Shown piece after piece: positions 11,944-23,661 of a stretch of DNA of 64,000 bases. The position numbers were made by a program, and so were the translations under genes. A model generated the notes under the pieces. It searched no databases, was not told the DNA's origin, and saw only the letters and a program-made list of their open reading frames with translations. Source of the stretch: Omphiscola glabra (Eukaryota; Mollusca; Gastropoda; Lymnaeidae); NCBI GenBank assembly GCA_964017045.1, contig OZ024811.1:15457312-15521311 (forward strand), written 5' to 3'. Position 1 is the first letter of the stretch; each line of letters opens with the position of its first letter.

Positions 11944-12181
11944 TGTCTGTCATGATGAGACCACCGGGCAGTAAGGCACGACCACAAAGTTACGACTGTC
12001 CTGTCATGTCTGTCATGATGAGACCACCGGGCAGTAAGGCACGACCACAAAGTTACGACTGTCCTGTCATGTTGAGACCACCAGGCAGTAAGGCACGACC
12101 ACAAAGTTACGACTGTCCTGTCATGTCTGTCATGATGAGACCACCAGGCAGTAAGGCACGACCACAAAGTTACGACTGTCG
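11944..12181. repeat. 63-bp tandem repeat, 4 copies
   Basis: The units contain GAGACCACCGGGCAGTAAGG. The third copy lacks about 10 bases. The array is bordered by ACCGGTAT on the left (near 11931) and ATACCGGT on the right (near 12185), a short inverted pair. Open frames on both strands result from the period being a multiple of three. Confidence 0.92.
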
Positions 12182-12345
12182 TTATACCGGTTATTCCTTT
12201 TTTCTTTATATAACGGAGATATTCTTACGGGGAAAATAATTATGTTTAAACCACGTGATTTTTTTAACACCAAAAAATTTTTTTTTTATTGATTATTAAC
12301 ATTATAAGAAATTTTTTCTAAAAAAGCTTAGACGTTGCATCCAAC

Positions 12346-12539
12346 CAGGGCCGGCCATAGGCCATTGCAACCTATGCGGCCGCAATGGGCCCCGTGCTTT
12401 CATAGGCCCGCCCCGAATTTATTGTAATTTTATAATACAAAATCTTAATTTTCACTTATTATCCTTATTCCTTATACCCAGAATGGGCCCCGCGCAATCC
12501 GTTTCGCAAAGGGCCCCGCAATTGTTAGGGTCGGCCCTG
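12346..12539. mobile_element. hAT-type MITE with perfect target duplication
   Basis: A 194-bp element with ends CAGGGCCGGCC and GGTCGGCCCTG (one mismatch as inverted repeats) is flanked by the identical octamer CATCCAAC (12338-12345 and 12540-12547). The GC-rich ends contrast with an AT-rich middle. It has no coding content. Confidence 0.85.
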
Positions 12540-12630
12540 CATCCAACAACTATAACTAACCAGGTCAAGAGCAGTCCATTAAATAACCACTATTGCGTGA
12601 ACATTATTATTATTATTTGCTGTCTTATAT

Positions 12631-12668
12631 AGCGCGGTACCCCAGCCTAGGGCTAGGCTCACCGCGCT
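12631..12668 (-). other. 3'-terminal hairpin of the LINE
   Basis: On the element's sense (minus) strand, AGCGCGGT pairs with ACCGCGCT eight bases out, enclosing a second stem (CCTAGCC/GGCTGGG around CTA). The same fold occurs in the copies at 41429-41466 and 63504-63542. Confidence 0.65.
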
Positions 12669-13059
12669 GTACATAAAAATATTTTAAAAGAGACATAATC
12701 GTGACAATAACATAAAATACATATATGTAATAAAGAACAGATGTATAGAGACAAAACAAAATCTAATGCATATTCACCTCATCCACACCAGAACTTTTAC
12801 ATGACAAGCCATGGATGACGACCAGCAGCAGCGTTTATCGGTCAGATGTGAGGAATCAGTCGGGGTAGTAGAGTTTAAAGAGATGTGTTTTGAGTGCAGT
12901 TTTGAAGGCTGTGATAGTTGATATATTGCGGATGTGTAGTGGAAGAGAATTCCATTGTTTGGGGGCACAGTAAGAGAAAGATCTTTCACCGTATGTTTTT
13001 GTGCGAGTCTTGGGGACAGAAAGAATACGCCCATCTGCGGAGGAGCGAAGCTGTCGAAG

Positions 13060-14420
13060 GGGTGAATAGACAGAGAGAAGTTCGGTTATATAGGAAGGGT
13101 AGGAATTCGAGAAAAATTTGTGGCAGAGAACAGAGAATTTATAGTCAATCCGTGCTTGTACAGGTAGCCAATGTAGTGAATGAAGCAGTGGTGTGACGTG
13201 ATCACTTTTTTAGCCTTTAAAACTAGCCTAGCAGCTGAGTTTTGAACCTTTTGTAGTTTTTCTAAGAAGTGTTTTGGTGAACCTGACAGAAGAGAGTTGC
13301 AATAGTCAAGACGAGAGAGAACAAGAGCATAGACTAGGGTTTTTGTTGCACTAGTTGTGAGGTAGTGGCGGATGGAGCTGATCTGACGGATGGCCGTGTA
13401 TGCAGAGCGACAAATGTGGGATATATGATTATCAAGAGACAAGTTGTGAGATAGAAAATAACCAAGATTCCTAGTGGAGGATGTAAACTGTATGTCTGAG
13501 TTACCTACTTGAAATGAGGTGGGGAGAGCTGAGTTAGATGATGATTTGCAATCGTGAATAAGAAGTGCTTCCGTTTTGTCAACTTGCTGAGTGTCATCCA
13601 TGACTTGACATCAGCAATGCTCTCCTGCAAAGTCCGGACAGCGGAATCGACAAAAGAGGGATGGGTATGAATGTATAGCTGCGTGTCATCCGCGAATGAC
13701 TGGCTCTCCACAGCATGCCTCTCTAGCAAAAGGAGCAGTGGCCTGGTATACATTGTAAATAGAACCGGGCCTAAAACGGACCCCTGTGGCACTCCATACA
13801 CCAAGTCAGCACTGCCGGAGAGACAGCCATCGACAGCGACCGCTTGCGTTCTATTGGAGAGGTAGGACCTAAACCAAGCCAAAACCGAACCAGAAATGCC
13901 AAAGTAATTTTCAAGGGTTTTGTAAAGGGTTTCATGGTCAACAGTGTCAAAGGCCGCACCGAGGTCCAAGAGGATCAGGAGGGAGACATCACCGCTGTCC
14001 AATGCGAGCAAGAGGTCATTGGTTACTCTCAAGAGAGCTGTCTCAGTGCTATGGAAAGGTCTATAGGCTGATTGATTAGGACTGAGAAGAGAGTTGTCGT
14101 TTAAGTAAGCAAAAAGTTGTTTTAGAACTATTTTTTCAATGACTTTAGATAAAAATGATAAGTTAGATACTGGTCTATAGTTTTTTTTAAATTGTTTTCA
14201 TCCAGACCAGGCTTCTTAAGCAATGGTTTGATGACAGCTGACTTACACATAGAAGGAACAGTGCCAGAAGACAAGCTTTCATTGACTATGTGGGTTATCG
14301 TTGGGAGCAAATGATCTAACGACTCACCCAACAGGGGGGTGGGGATGGGGTCCAAAGAACATGACGTAGGCTTAGACTTAAGAATAGTACTTTTGACCTC
14401 TTGTTCTGAAACCGGGTTAA
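13060..14420 (-). pseudogene. Reverse transcriptase of the LINE, frameshifted
   Basis: In minus-strand order the translation shows DPIPTPLLGESL, YRPVSNLSFLSK, AYRPFHSTETALL, LLDLGAAFDTVDH (motif A), YGVPQGSVLGPVLF (motif B), SFADDTQLY (catalytic motif C with both Asp), NLGYFLSHNLSLDNHI, SRLDYCNSLL and a C-terminal ERSFSYCAPKQWNSLP segment. Three frameshifts (near 14180 in a poly-A run, near 13600 and near 13205) break it, but motif order and catalytic residues remain, so the copy is fairly young though inactive. L2 versus CR1 clade is not resolved. Confidence 0.85.
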
Positions 14421-14639
14421 AAATTTCAAAATGTGAACTAACACTTGTGCGTTGAACAGATCAATTTTTACCCAAAGTCCAAAGATGAGAAGTAACGTCT
14501 CAATTTTGTTACATACTGTGTAAAACTTTATAACAGATTAAGAATTAAGGGATTTATCGGGGCTGACACTGGTGCAGCTTTCTTTTGACACCATGCCCGA
14601 CTTTACACACCACCCCCACCCCCCAACATAGGCCTCGGG

Positions 14640-14880
14640 CGTAGACTACTCAGCCACAGCAACACCAGTTTGCTTAAAAGAAGCACAGTTTTAAAGTTAC
14701 ACAAGTCATATTACAAATAAAATTGTTCACAATTGCCATTATCCCCTCTGAAAACAGCCATGTAAAAAAATTGCATGTGAATAATGTGATAACATTTTAT
14801 GGAGTAGTTGTAAAATGTCAGTATTGAACATTAACTTTTAAAAAATAATTTCCCTCATCTGTTACTTAAAACTGCTATAC
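14640..14880 (-). repeat. Left arm of a widely spaced inverted repeat
   Basis: This segment is the reverse complement, at roughly 75-80% identity by eye, of 16205-16446. Shared blocks include GTGGCTGAGTAGTC, AAACTGTGCTTCTTTT and TTTACAACTACTCCATAA. A TA dinucleotide run lies just inside each arm (14879-14899 and 16090-16106). Confidence 0.75.
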
Positions 14881-16204
14881 ATATATATATATATATATGC
14901 TATTCCTAAACTACTCAGACAGCTGACTTTTAAAGGATTCTACAGTAAAAATCAACTGGGAATGTTGGTGTACAAAATACTATACAATGTTATTATTGAT
15001 ACGAGCTCAGAAATATACAAAAATGTGCAGCAGCAAGCGACCTCGGGTGCTTGCATCAATTAATTAAAAGTGACTATTTGACCAGAGTATGTGGGTCGAA
15101 AATTTTATCTATCTCAACGGCCCAGTGAAAGCTATGATTTCAAATCCATTTACAAAGTGTTGCTGGATAATAATAATTATGGTAGTATATAATTGACTGC
15201 TGCTGCTTAAGAACCATGATTTATATCTGCAATAAAAAACATTCTCTCTATTATAATAAATAAAAAAGGTCACACCAACACAAAGCACCGGCCTAAAGAC
15301 AGGATGAAATCTCATGACTAAATTTCAAACTCCTCACAGCATTCACACAGACCCTATCACAGATGGTCTTTGTATAAATGGACCCTAAAAAAAATCCTCA
15401 CCAGTAGGTGAGTGCACAGAGAATATTTTTAAAAAAAATGATTTCTTGTGCCAAAGATATAACCAATAAGAACACATAGGATAATAATAAGAGTTATTAT
15501 AGAATTGAACCAGAGAGGATTTGGCCATTTATAAAAAAAAAAAAAAAAAAACCCATTAAATTGTAACAATAAAAGGAATGCAAGGAGGTTTAAGTTATGT
15601 TATAATCATAATGTTAAGTCTTGAAACTATGTATGATGTGACAGCTGTTAATCTAAGATGATTTCTAGTATTCATAAATTGGTGATCTTAAAAGGCCCAA
15701 TTATTATACTGTTATAAATATATGACAATGTCAATGTCATGTACCGTTCTATGGTTTATGTAAATTAGATATCTTTTAAGATTTGGCTCATAGAATGAAC
15801 AATACACAGCAAAGGACTGAAAACCAGTATACAAAGAAAAACTGTGCCAAAGCTAGTGATACTAACAATATTCAATTTCATTATAATATTAAATTCTATA
15901 AAAATACAAATTCAAATATAAGTGAAAAGGTACAATTCTCAAAAAATACAAATATTAATTTACACACACACACATAATAGAGTGCAATCTTATAAAAATA
16001 AAATCTAGAGAAAAGTGGTGGTGACTATAACACTAAAACTAGGCCTACATATATGTCATCAGTCAATTTTTAAAAGATACAGTATTTATATATATATATA
16101 TATATGGGAAAAAGTTGTTTTAAATATTGACAGATGTTTATTATAGATACCTCATCTTAGTTTGGTCCTCCTAAGCCTAAATAGTGGGACAAATATAACA
16201 AACA
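14881..16204. other. AT-rich spacer between inverted arms
   Basis: No gene or transposase motif is visible. A poly-A run sits at 15531-15550, and only short frames occur. Confidence 0.5.
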
Positions 16205-16446
16205 TATTGCTTAAGTAACAAATGAGAGAAATTTCACTAAGTTTAAGTTCAATACTGACGTTTTACAACTACTCCATAATATGTTATCTAATTTATTCAC
16301 AGGCATTATGTCCTTTATGTTTTCAGAGTGGATAATTTGGATCATGGCAATTATGCAAAATTTTATTTATAATATGACTTGTGTAACATTAAAACTGTGC
16401 TTCTTTTCAGCAAATGGTGCTGCTGTGGCTGAGTAGTCAGCTGAAA
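16205..16446 (+). repeat. Right arm of a widely spaced inverted repeat
   Basis: Partner of 14640-14880 (see that entry). The arm ends near GCTGTGGCTGAGTAGTCAG. No target duplication was recognised outside the pair, so whether this is a fold-back element or an inverted duplication is open. Confidence 0.75.
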
Positions 16447-18208
16447 TAATCAACAGAGGCATCTTGGAAGAAATATAAATTAGATTATACTATTTCCAGT
16501 TGATGAAAAGGGCACTTTATTTTTTACAATGACATATCAACTTTAAAATAGTTGCTAATAGGGATAGGGAATATGTTTGAATTTCTTCAAGTATATACAT
16601 TATGCCTTATTGGAAGCGTCTCCGAGTTTAATTTTCAAGCATGACATTTTGGTACCTAGAGATGTTCAAATACGAATTTTGGTCTGCCACATTTATTTAC
16701 AACTTTAGCTATAACTATAATGCTTCTGGCTTTAGCTGTTTCCAAAGAAATGTTTAGGACCTTATTAGTGAATTATACGATAAAATCCCATGTGCTTCAT
16801 ACTAAAAGAAGGGCACACAAAAAAATCATATTTTTACTGGTTCACACTGGGCGGCACATTATTTATATAATGATGGACACCATTCTCAGGCTTTGCTGGC
16901 TCTGTCTGTTCGTAACAGCTGAGCCTTAAGTTAAACACTACAAATCACCATCTTTGAAAAATTTGGATTTATCAATAATTTGACAGAGACAGTGCATGGG
17001 GCTTATTTGCTTCTATTTTTAAAGTTTCCAATGAGGCTAGACATGTAACACGACCATAACTAAACAATAGTAAATTAAAGTAAGTAGATTAGTAGTATTG
17101 AATTGACAATGGCTCTATGATCACTATCGTAAAATTGCAGTTACAGACTGAGGTGATATCTTAAATATTATATATGGAATCAATATTGACAATAGCATAG
17201 GCATGATTGCGGACTAGACATAGATCAAAACGTTAATTTTAATTTTTTATTAACAGTAAAATAATATAATATCCATATGATTAGGAGTGATGAGTTAAGA
17301 ATTTAAATATAGTATTATAGGCAAATGTTAATATTATTATATGTGTTATTATGTAGCAATGTAGTTAGGCAAAATTAAATGAATGATTTGATACCCTATA
17401 ACTTATAGACAGTCTATAGTATTCAATTCAATAATCAATGAAAGAGTTGAGCAGACCAACCGGGACGGACTATGATTCTTAGTAATCCTAGTCTAAGTCT
17501 ACTAACTACTAATAACTCCTAATACTAACTTATACTAAAAGTAATACTAATAATATAAACTCTACACTCTAAGCTGTCAAGGTCTAACTCACTCTTAATC
17601 TTGATGTTGGAAACCCACAATTTTATCAATTAAAGGAGCCTCATTTAGATTCATTATAATTTCTTAACTATTGTCAAGTATTATATTGATGGATTTATTC
17701 CCCGATATTCGATTTTATTTAATAAATCACCCCGTGTGCCGTGTATAAATTATAATTTAACCGGTGAATGAGATTTGAGAATGAATGCAAGAAATGGTAC
17801 CCAGGAAATGTTTAAGTCTTGTACACTGAGAAGTGGAGAAATATACTTTATTTTGGTGAGAAATAGACAGCATTTCGGTCAGAAATATTGATAACGTGTA
17901 AATATATTTTCATAAGGACAATGTATGCGATAAAATGAAATGGTGACCGATCGCGAATGCGAAAAACAAAACATGACCATAACAGGAAATGAGGGCGATC
18001 AACGTAAACTTCCTTCTTCCTGCAGTTGAGCTCAGGCAAGGGACCATAACTCCGTACTGAAACGGGCACCTGCAACTCTATAATGCCTACCTGAGGCTTC
18101 ATACGATATATTTTTGTTATTTTGATTATTGTAGTTAACATACAATAATGAACTAAAATCAAAGGTCCTTCAAAATTATAAATTGCAAGCGAAAGACATT
18201 AAAAAAAA
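16447..18208. other. AT-rich gene-free stretch
   Basis: No coding sequence, RNA gene or recognised repeat is supported. Simple AAT/ACT-rich sequence occurs at 17490-17580. Confidence 0.5.
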
Positions 18209-18298
18209 ACTCACCAAGCGCTGCCACTCGAGAATAGTTTCCTTTCCCTGACACACCCTCGTTTTCAATCTTAACGACTACGGAAACCCATGACGTCA
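18209..18298 (-). promoter_or_regulatory. Possible minus-strand promoter with 5' exon
   Basis: A full CRE palindrome TGACGTCA (18291-18298) lies 75-80 bases upstream, on the minus strand, of a consensus splice donor GTGAGT (complement of 18209-18214). The intervening sequence is less AT-rich than its surroundings and could be a short untranslated first exon. A TATAAAAG at 18316-18323 would instead serve the plus strand. No downstream exon was identified for either direction, so this is tentative. Confidence 0.3.
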
Positions 18299-18299
18299 C

Positions 18300-19206
18300 T
18301 GGGAAACTCACGGTGTATAAAAGCTTTACAAGCCCGTTACCAAAGGTCTATGTATTTCTAAGCGGACGTTTTTTTTAAATGCCGTTTTAAAAAATATCAA
18401 TTTTGTTTCCTTATACATGCATATCTAAGCATTTTAAGTGATATATTTGTATATGAAAATGTACTCAATAATTTTAAATATCGTTCAAATTATAAATGAA
18501 AGTTAAATATGCAGACATATGAAATGTATCATGTATAGTATAAATTATAATTAATATCCAATCTGATGAGTTACTTTTATTAAGACATTTTTGGGTTCGA
18601 GTCAGTGTGAGGCTGCTCCTTCTTTGAAATCTTATTACTTAATCAATTTGGTTTTAAACTTGAAATATTTTACAATTTTGCTATTTCCTTTATTATTTTT
18701 ATTATAAGTGTAAGAGACTTATTTGTTTTTTTTTTAAAAACATTTTTTTACTTTAATTAAAAGAAATAAACGTGCTAATAATATTTCTAACAAACAGTTA
18801 CGTTGTGCTATACTATACGTAACATGGAGTAGCATGATATAATGGTGGAGTAATAAAAAGGGGCGGATACAATTAGAATCATGAAAAAAATGTTTCAAAT
18901 TATTTCTTATTTGTAATTTGGTGAAGTGTGCTCTTGTTTTAAAAAAATATGGGGGGGGGGGGGGTTGCTAAAAATAAAATTTGTTGCATTTTTACTAGAC
19001 CCACAAAGATTGATTTTTTTTTTTTTTTTTTTAAAGTTGGGGTGGCATTTTTTTTCGCCCTTATGATAGTGGGCGGGGATTGAAGGGTTAGAGACACCAG
19101 ACAAAATCTGCTTTTCCCCCACGAAAATATAGCACTCAATATTTTTATGATCTTTATTTGATTTATATTCAGAGTGGTTTTACATGAGCGAGGATTGTGA
19201 GCCTCA
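18300..19206. other. AT-rich gene-free stretch
   Basis: Nothing recognisable apart from a G tract (about 18951-18963) and a poly-T run (19015-19032). Confidence 0.5.
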
Positions 19207-19480
19207 AGGACGACCACGGACGTCACAAGCTCTGAGTTCCACAACTGTTTGTTGAATAATCTAACTAAATAAACAATTAGACCTAGGCTATAACATTACA
19301 TTAAAAGGCACGCATTCAAATTCAAAGCTATTCTTTAAAAAAAAAACAAGAACAACCCCGGAAGTCACAAGCTCTAGTTGCACCACTGCTTGTTGAATAA
19401 TCTAATTAAATAAATAATTAGAACTATGCTATTAGCATTGCTATATAACATTAAATTAAAAAGGCACTCAGTTACAGCTA
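19207..19480. repeat. Diverged tandem duplication of about 140 bp
   Basis: Two adjacent segments (about 19207-19325 and 19352-19480) share GTCACAAGCTCT, TGTTGAATAATCTAA and ATTAAAAAGGCAC blocks. Confidence 0.7.
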
Positions 19481-19761
19481 ATCTTACCCGCCCCCCAAAC
19501 CCACGCCTCAGTGATGTATACATTATCTACCTGTGACACATAATATGTGTTCCGTTGGGTAGGCTACCTACTACTCAATATAAAAAGTTAAGCCCATTCC
19601 ATTACGCCGCTGATCTGTGTGTATGTGTGTGGTTTTATTTTATTTTTTTGTCCCTTTGTTCTTCTATTTAGTTTTATATTAATTTCTAAACCGTTTCCTG
19701 TGACTGTGAACATTTTGATGATCGCACATAAAACCACGCCTAGAATATACTTAAAATGTTT

Positions 19762-20070
19762 GCAGCACCTATAGGTACATGAGTACCTTTAGACAAAAAT
19801 GACTATTTGGACCCGGAGTGGCTCCGTATAAATAAATTGGCTTCGGGCCCGGTTGAATTAAAATAATAGTATGAGAATTTTTAAAAAAAAATGTTTTTTC
19901 TCCGTTATTTCATAGTTTTATTCTATTTAGTTGTTTTTTGCTTTGTTAAATTTCTTAGTAGCTGTAGTTTTTTTTCTAATCTTCTTTTTTAGTTTAAGCC
20001 ATGTACGTAGATCAAATTTTTTTTTATCCCGTAATCAAGATGATAAAGATTAATTATTTTCATTTCAATA
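19762..20070 (+). repeat. Dispersed repeat, copy 1 of 2
   Basis: About 310 bp shared at high identity with 40379-40687 and absent from the flanks of both. Both copies begin GCAGCACCTATAGGTACATG and end near CATTTCAAT. The sequence includes CCCGGAGTGGCTCCG followed by GGCTTCGGGCCCGG. No coding region or inverted ends are evident. It could be a SINE, a solo LTR or part of a larger element. Confidence 0.8.
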
Positions 20071-20168
20071 AGGTGGTATTGACACCTTTTTCTACCCATA
20101 TTCTAGAGAAGGCCTATAAATAGATTTATTATATCTGCATGTTTTCCCCTAGATTTTTCACTCTATAG

Positions 20169-20330
20169 CAGCGGTTCTCAACCTGTGGGTCGTTACCTCT
20201 TTTGGGTGTCGAACGACCATTTCCAAAGGGTCGCCTAAGACCATCGGAAAACACATACTCTACAGTTATGAAGTAGCAACGAAAATAATTTAGTGATTGT
20301 GGGTCGACACTACTTGAGAAACTGTATTTA
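20169..20330 (+). mobile_element. Truncated SPIN-like hAT fragment
   Basis: This copy starts with the same CAGCGGTTCTCAACCTGTGG end as the element at 7480 and shares GGGTCGCCTAAGACCATCGG and the TTATGAAGTAGCAACG block, but homology stops after ACTGTATTTA. The right inverted end is missing, so it is a decayed or deleted copy. Confidence 0.78.
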
Positions 20331-21411
20331 ACAAATTAGTAGACTTTAGTCGACCAATTTAGGTGATATATTTAATTTGCTTCTCCCGCCCTCACAGTTT
20401 GGGGATTACACATATTCAACTTGTATTGTTATAACGTTTTTAAAAAAATTACTTAATTCTAATTATTTCGACTCCCCCACCCCACCCCCCTCAATCCTAT
20501 CAGGCTGGGGCAAACCTGATTGTTTCTGGAAGTGCAGTGATACAACATAACAACAGAAACAGTGCATCACCGACATGACAAGTATTGTAGACCAAGTGCT
20601 ACAGAGGAGATAACACTGTCAGACAATTTTAGCTTAGCTGAAGGTTTTGTTTTTTTTGTGTGCCCGTCTAGTATTTAACCGAGCACAGTTTTGTATTATA
20701 ATTTTATCAGGTTCCTTATTTTGTGAATTACTACTTCAAACTTTGTAAAGACTATAATGTTCCCCATGAGTTTATATTCTGAATAATTTCAAATGCACAT
20801 GTCCATGAGGATCTAAAATTCAAAGATGACTTTTTTAAAAAAGTGGTTTGGATTGAAGTGTCTAGGGAAATTATTCCAGATGGATTGATTTAGAATTTTT
20901 TCCCCCTGAAACAGTAGCTGAAACGACAGGTTTTTAGGAAGGAGATCATTTTATCAAGAGATACTTGGAGCGAGTATTATTTTGGCTACGAGACAGATCC
21001 TTGTTTGTGTGTGTGTGTGCAGATTTCCTTTCATCATTGTACCCATTTTGCACATTGTGTTTTCTGTAACATCGTACCGGTACAAGCCAAACAATATACT
21101 GCAATTATATTTCTTTTGATTTTGTAATTCATTATAATTAATTGTAATTAGCCCTGGTTTGAGTATCGTATTCTTTGTCTTTGTTATTGTATTTATCATT
21201 TGGTATCGTCTTTTGTTGTGCACTGTTTTAGAACGAGCCATATACTTAAATAAGATATTAATTTCTCCATACTGATAACAGTGCGTAACAACAATAATTA
21301 GACTATATTGCATGGTGCGTTACAACACAACAGAGAGAAAATTATGAGAAAATATGTAAAGATATTAATTTGTTTTAATCACTTGTTTAGTTAAGCGACC
21401 ACTTCTCGCAA
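20331..21411. other. Gene-free stretch
   Basis: No gene or recognised element; a short GT run occurs near 21006-21019. Confidence 0.5.
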
Positions 21412-21585
21412 ACATAGTGGTTATGTCTCCACACATGGTGGTCCATATCTCCAAACATGGATTGTCCATGTCTCCAAACATGGTGGTCCATTTCTCCAAA
21501 CATGGTGGTCCGTTTCTCCAAGCATGGTGATCCATTTCTCCAAACATGGTGGTCCATTTCTCCAAACATGATGGTCCATTTCTTC
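21412..21585. repeat. 22-bp minisatellite, about 8 copies
   Basis: The unit is approximately CCATTTCTCCAAACATGGTG plus GT. Copies on the left are more diverged. Confidence 0.88.
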
Positions 21586-22317
21586 CCTCACTATCTCATA
21601 TGTCTCCTCTCATATTAGTCATTACATAGTTTCTTTTCAATTTTCTGTACAAGTTGTACAAAATCTATCACAATTATGTAAATGCAAATGTAAAGTTATA
21701 ACCATGAAATCTATCTCATTTGTTAACACAAATTGCATTCTTTTACTGATGTTCACTTGGTGACCCATTTCTCCCTTAAATTAATGTACAAAGATCATAT
21801 TCAAAGGGCATATCATGATGCTAATACCCAATACCAGTACTCTACACATAAGTCAATTCAATAATTCATAATATCAGAGTAAATGGTTTGTAAAGTTTTC
21901 ATCTACTGCTAGATTATCTCTTAAAATCTCTTATTTGGACAAGACTATGTTTCTTACGACAAGATATTCTCTTTATCTGTCCCCATTTCATGCAGCTGAA
22001 GGAATGACTATCTACTACCTGCTGTAATGAAGTATGGTTGATACCGGGTACGCTAATTCTGTAAATGTTGCGTATGATAGCTACTAACTACATTAATTGT
22101 TTTGTTTAGTAAAGAACCAATACTTGAGGGAAATTATATTAACAAATATTGGAGAAAAAATATTTTTTTTTAACAATAAAATTTTATTTATCTAATGTAT
22201 ACAGCCATTTTAGTACCAAACGAAAAAAAAATTATATCTAATCATCAACACCTTGCCTTATACACCACCGTGGCAACAGACAGTTACTAATTATGGGAAA
22301 TAAAACATATACATATA
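21586..22317. other. AT-rich gene-free stretch
   Basis: I see no gene or recognisable element. Confidence 0.5.
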
Positions 22318-22760
22318 TAAATTAGCATGAAAATAACACATAGACCAATTGGCATAAAAATAACACATAAAATGCACCAATATGTCAATAAGCATTAAAA
22401 TAAGAACAGATACATACACATATTAGCTTGGGAACAACAGACATATATATATCATTTAGCATTGAAATAACAAACATACAAATATCAATTAGCATGTAAA
22501 TATAAAAAATACATAAATTGATTAGCATGAAGAATCACAAAACATTCACCAATCAGCATGAAGAATCACAAAACATTCACCAATTAGCATGAAGAATCAC
22601 AAAACATTCACCAATTAGCATGAAGAATCACAAAACATTCACCAATTAGCATGAAGAATCACAAAACATTCACCAATTAGCATGAAGAATCACAAAACAT
22701 TCACCAATTAGCATGAAGAATCACAAAACATTCACCAATTAGCATGAAAAATCACAATTA
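22318..22760. repeat. 31-bp minisatellite with degenerate left half
   Basis: From about 22521 there are 7.7 clean 31-bp units containing AATTAGCATGAAGAATCACA. To the left (22318-22520) the same AATTAGCATGAAAATAACACA theme recurs in diverged form, suggesting an older array partly refreshed by recent local duplication. Confidence 0.88.
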
Positions 22761-23057
22761 AATATACAAATAAGCATACAAAAATCAATCATACACATAC
22801 ATATTGGGTGTAAAACACCTGTTAGTATTAGCAATAAGGTATCTAATAAAGTTTCATACAGAAATTGTTTCATTGAAACAGAGTGAAAGGCGAGCATTAC
22901 GTCATGAAATCAGATTGCCACCAGATCACTTTGTCAATGAGGAGGGTGCCATAAGCAGGATAGCATGGAGAACACCAATCAGGTATCTAAAAAGAACATT
23001 TTGTTTAGGCAACCACCAGACCTATGTGTGTCACCTAAACATGTTGCAAACAGAGAA

Positions 23058-23660
23058 ATGTGTCCAGTTATACCGCCGGACTTCGGTCGCACCTGATGGG
23101 ACTCCGTTAAAAACGGGGAGGGCCCAGTACAACACGAGCTGAAGTACTTTCGTGAAGGCGCCCAATTCAGACACATTTAGGTAGGAGAGGCCATATTCAG
23201 ACATATCCGCGATACTATAGATGAGGCAGTACCGGGTACATCGGGGCAATCCCTACCCCTAAAGCAGGAGAGGTTTTGTATTCACATCCATGCTTTTTTA
23301 CCTCCCCGTGTCAGAATAGTCAGTCGGAAAAGATGGCGCCGGCGCCAAATATAGAAAGAAGGAGACGGAAGGAAGTCAAAGATGTTGTCACGGAACGCGA
23401 AAAAACGCAAACGTCTGTGCTGCTGCTCCATCTATCAGTGATGCTCCATCTACAAAAGGACACCAACCTAACAACAAAAAAATTCGATAATTAACACATT
23501 AAAATACACAAAATAATATAATTAACATAAATAAACTGTGCAGCCAGCTCCTGGTCGCCACCTGCCGGATGCCAGCTCCCGTTTGCCGACTCCCGGTGAC
23601 CAGCTGCACGGTCACCAGCACCCGGTCGAGAGTTCCCAGTCGCCAGCTCCCGGAGGCCAC
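23058..23660. repeat. Left flank block of the 29-bp array, duplicated at right
   Basis: This block recurs almost unchanged at 33658-34330, and its last 170 bp recur again at 32630-32830. It contains an AAAGATGGCGCC motif (near 23328) and an AT-rich TTAACACATTAAAATACACA segment, followed by a CAGCTCC/CCGGTC-rich low-complexity stretch that abuts the array. The minus strand of both blocks encodes a peptide starting MSEYGLSYLNVSELGAFTKV with a hydrophobic stretch (23213 down to about 23060). Its opening vaguely recalls MARVEL-domain proteins, but a gene is not established. Confidence 0.8.
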
Positions 23661-23661
23661 C

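Larger units (their letters stand above)
12604..14455 (-). mobile_element. CR1/L2-like LINE, 5'-truncated
   Basis: A minus-strand non-LTR retrotransposon starts within the region upstream of the reverse transcriptase palm and ends at 12604 in an (ATT)n tail. It includes the whole RT core, the thumb and C-terminal domains and a 3' hairpin (12631-12668). No endonuclease domain is present, consistent with 5' truncation during insertion. Related 3' ends lie at 41158-41497 and 63350-63570, so the family is multi-copy here. Confidence 0.88.

Noticed and set aside
11889..12239. Open frames on both strands over the 63-bp repeat
   Set aside because: Period divisible by three keeps frames open; no domain and no gene context.
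18595..18620. GGGTTCGAGTCAG as a possible tRNA B box
   Set aside because: No A box at proper spacing and no cloverleaf could be drawn around it.
23058..23213. Minus-strand peptide recalling MARVEL or synaptophysin-type proteins, present in both flank blocks
   Set aside because: Similarity is limited to a short hydrophobic segment, there is no confirmed splice partner, and in the right copy the frame diverges after the shared YNWT. Kept only as a remark in the repeat entry.
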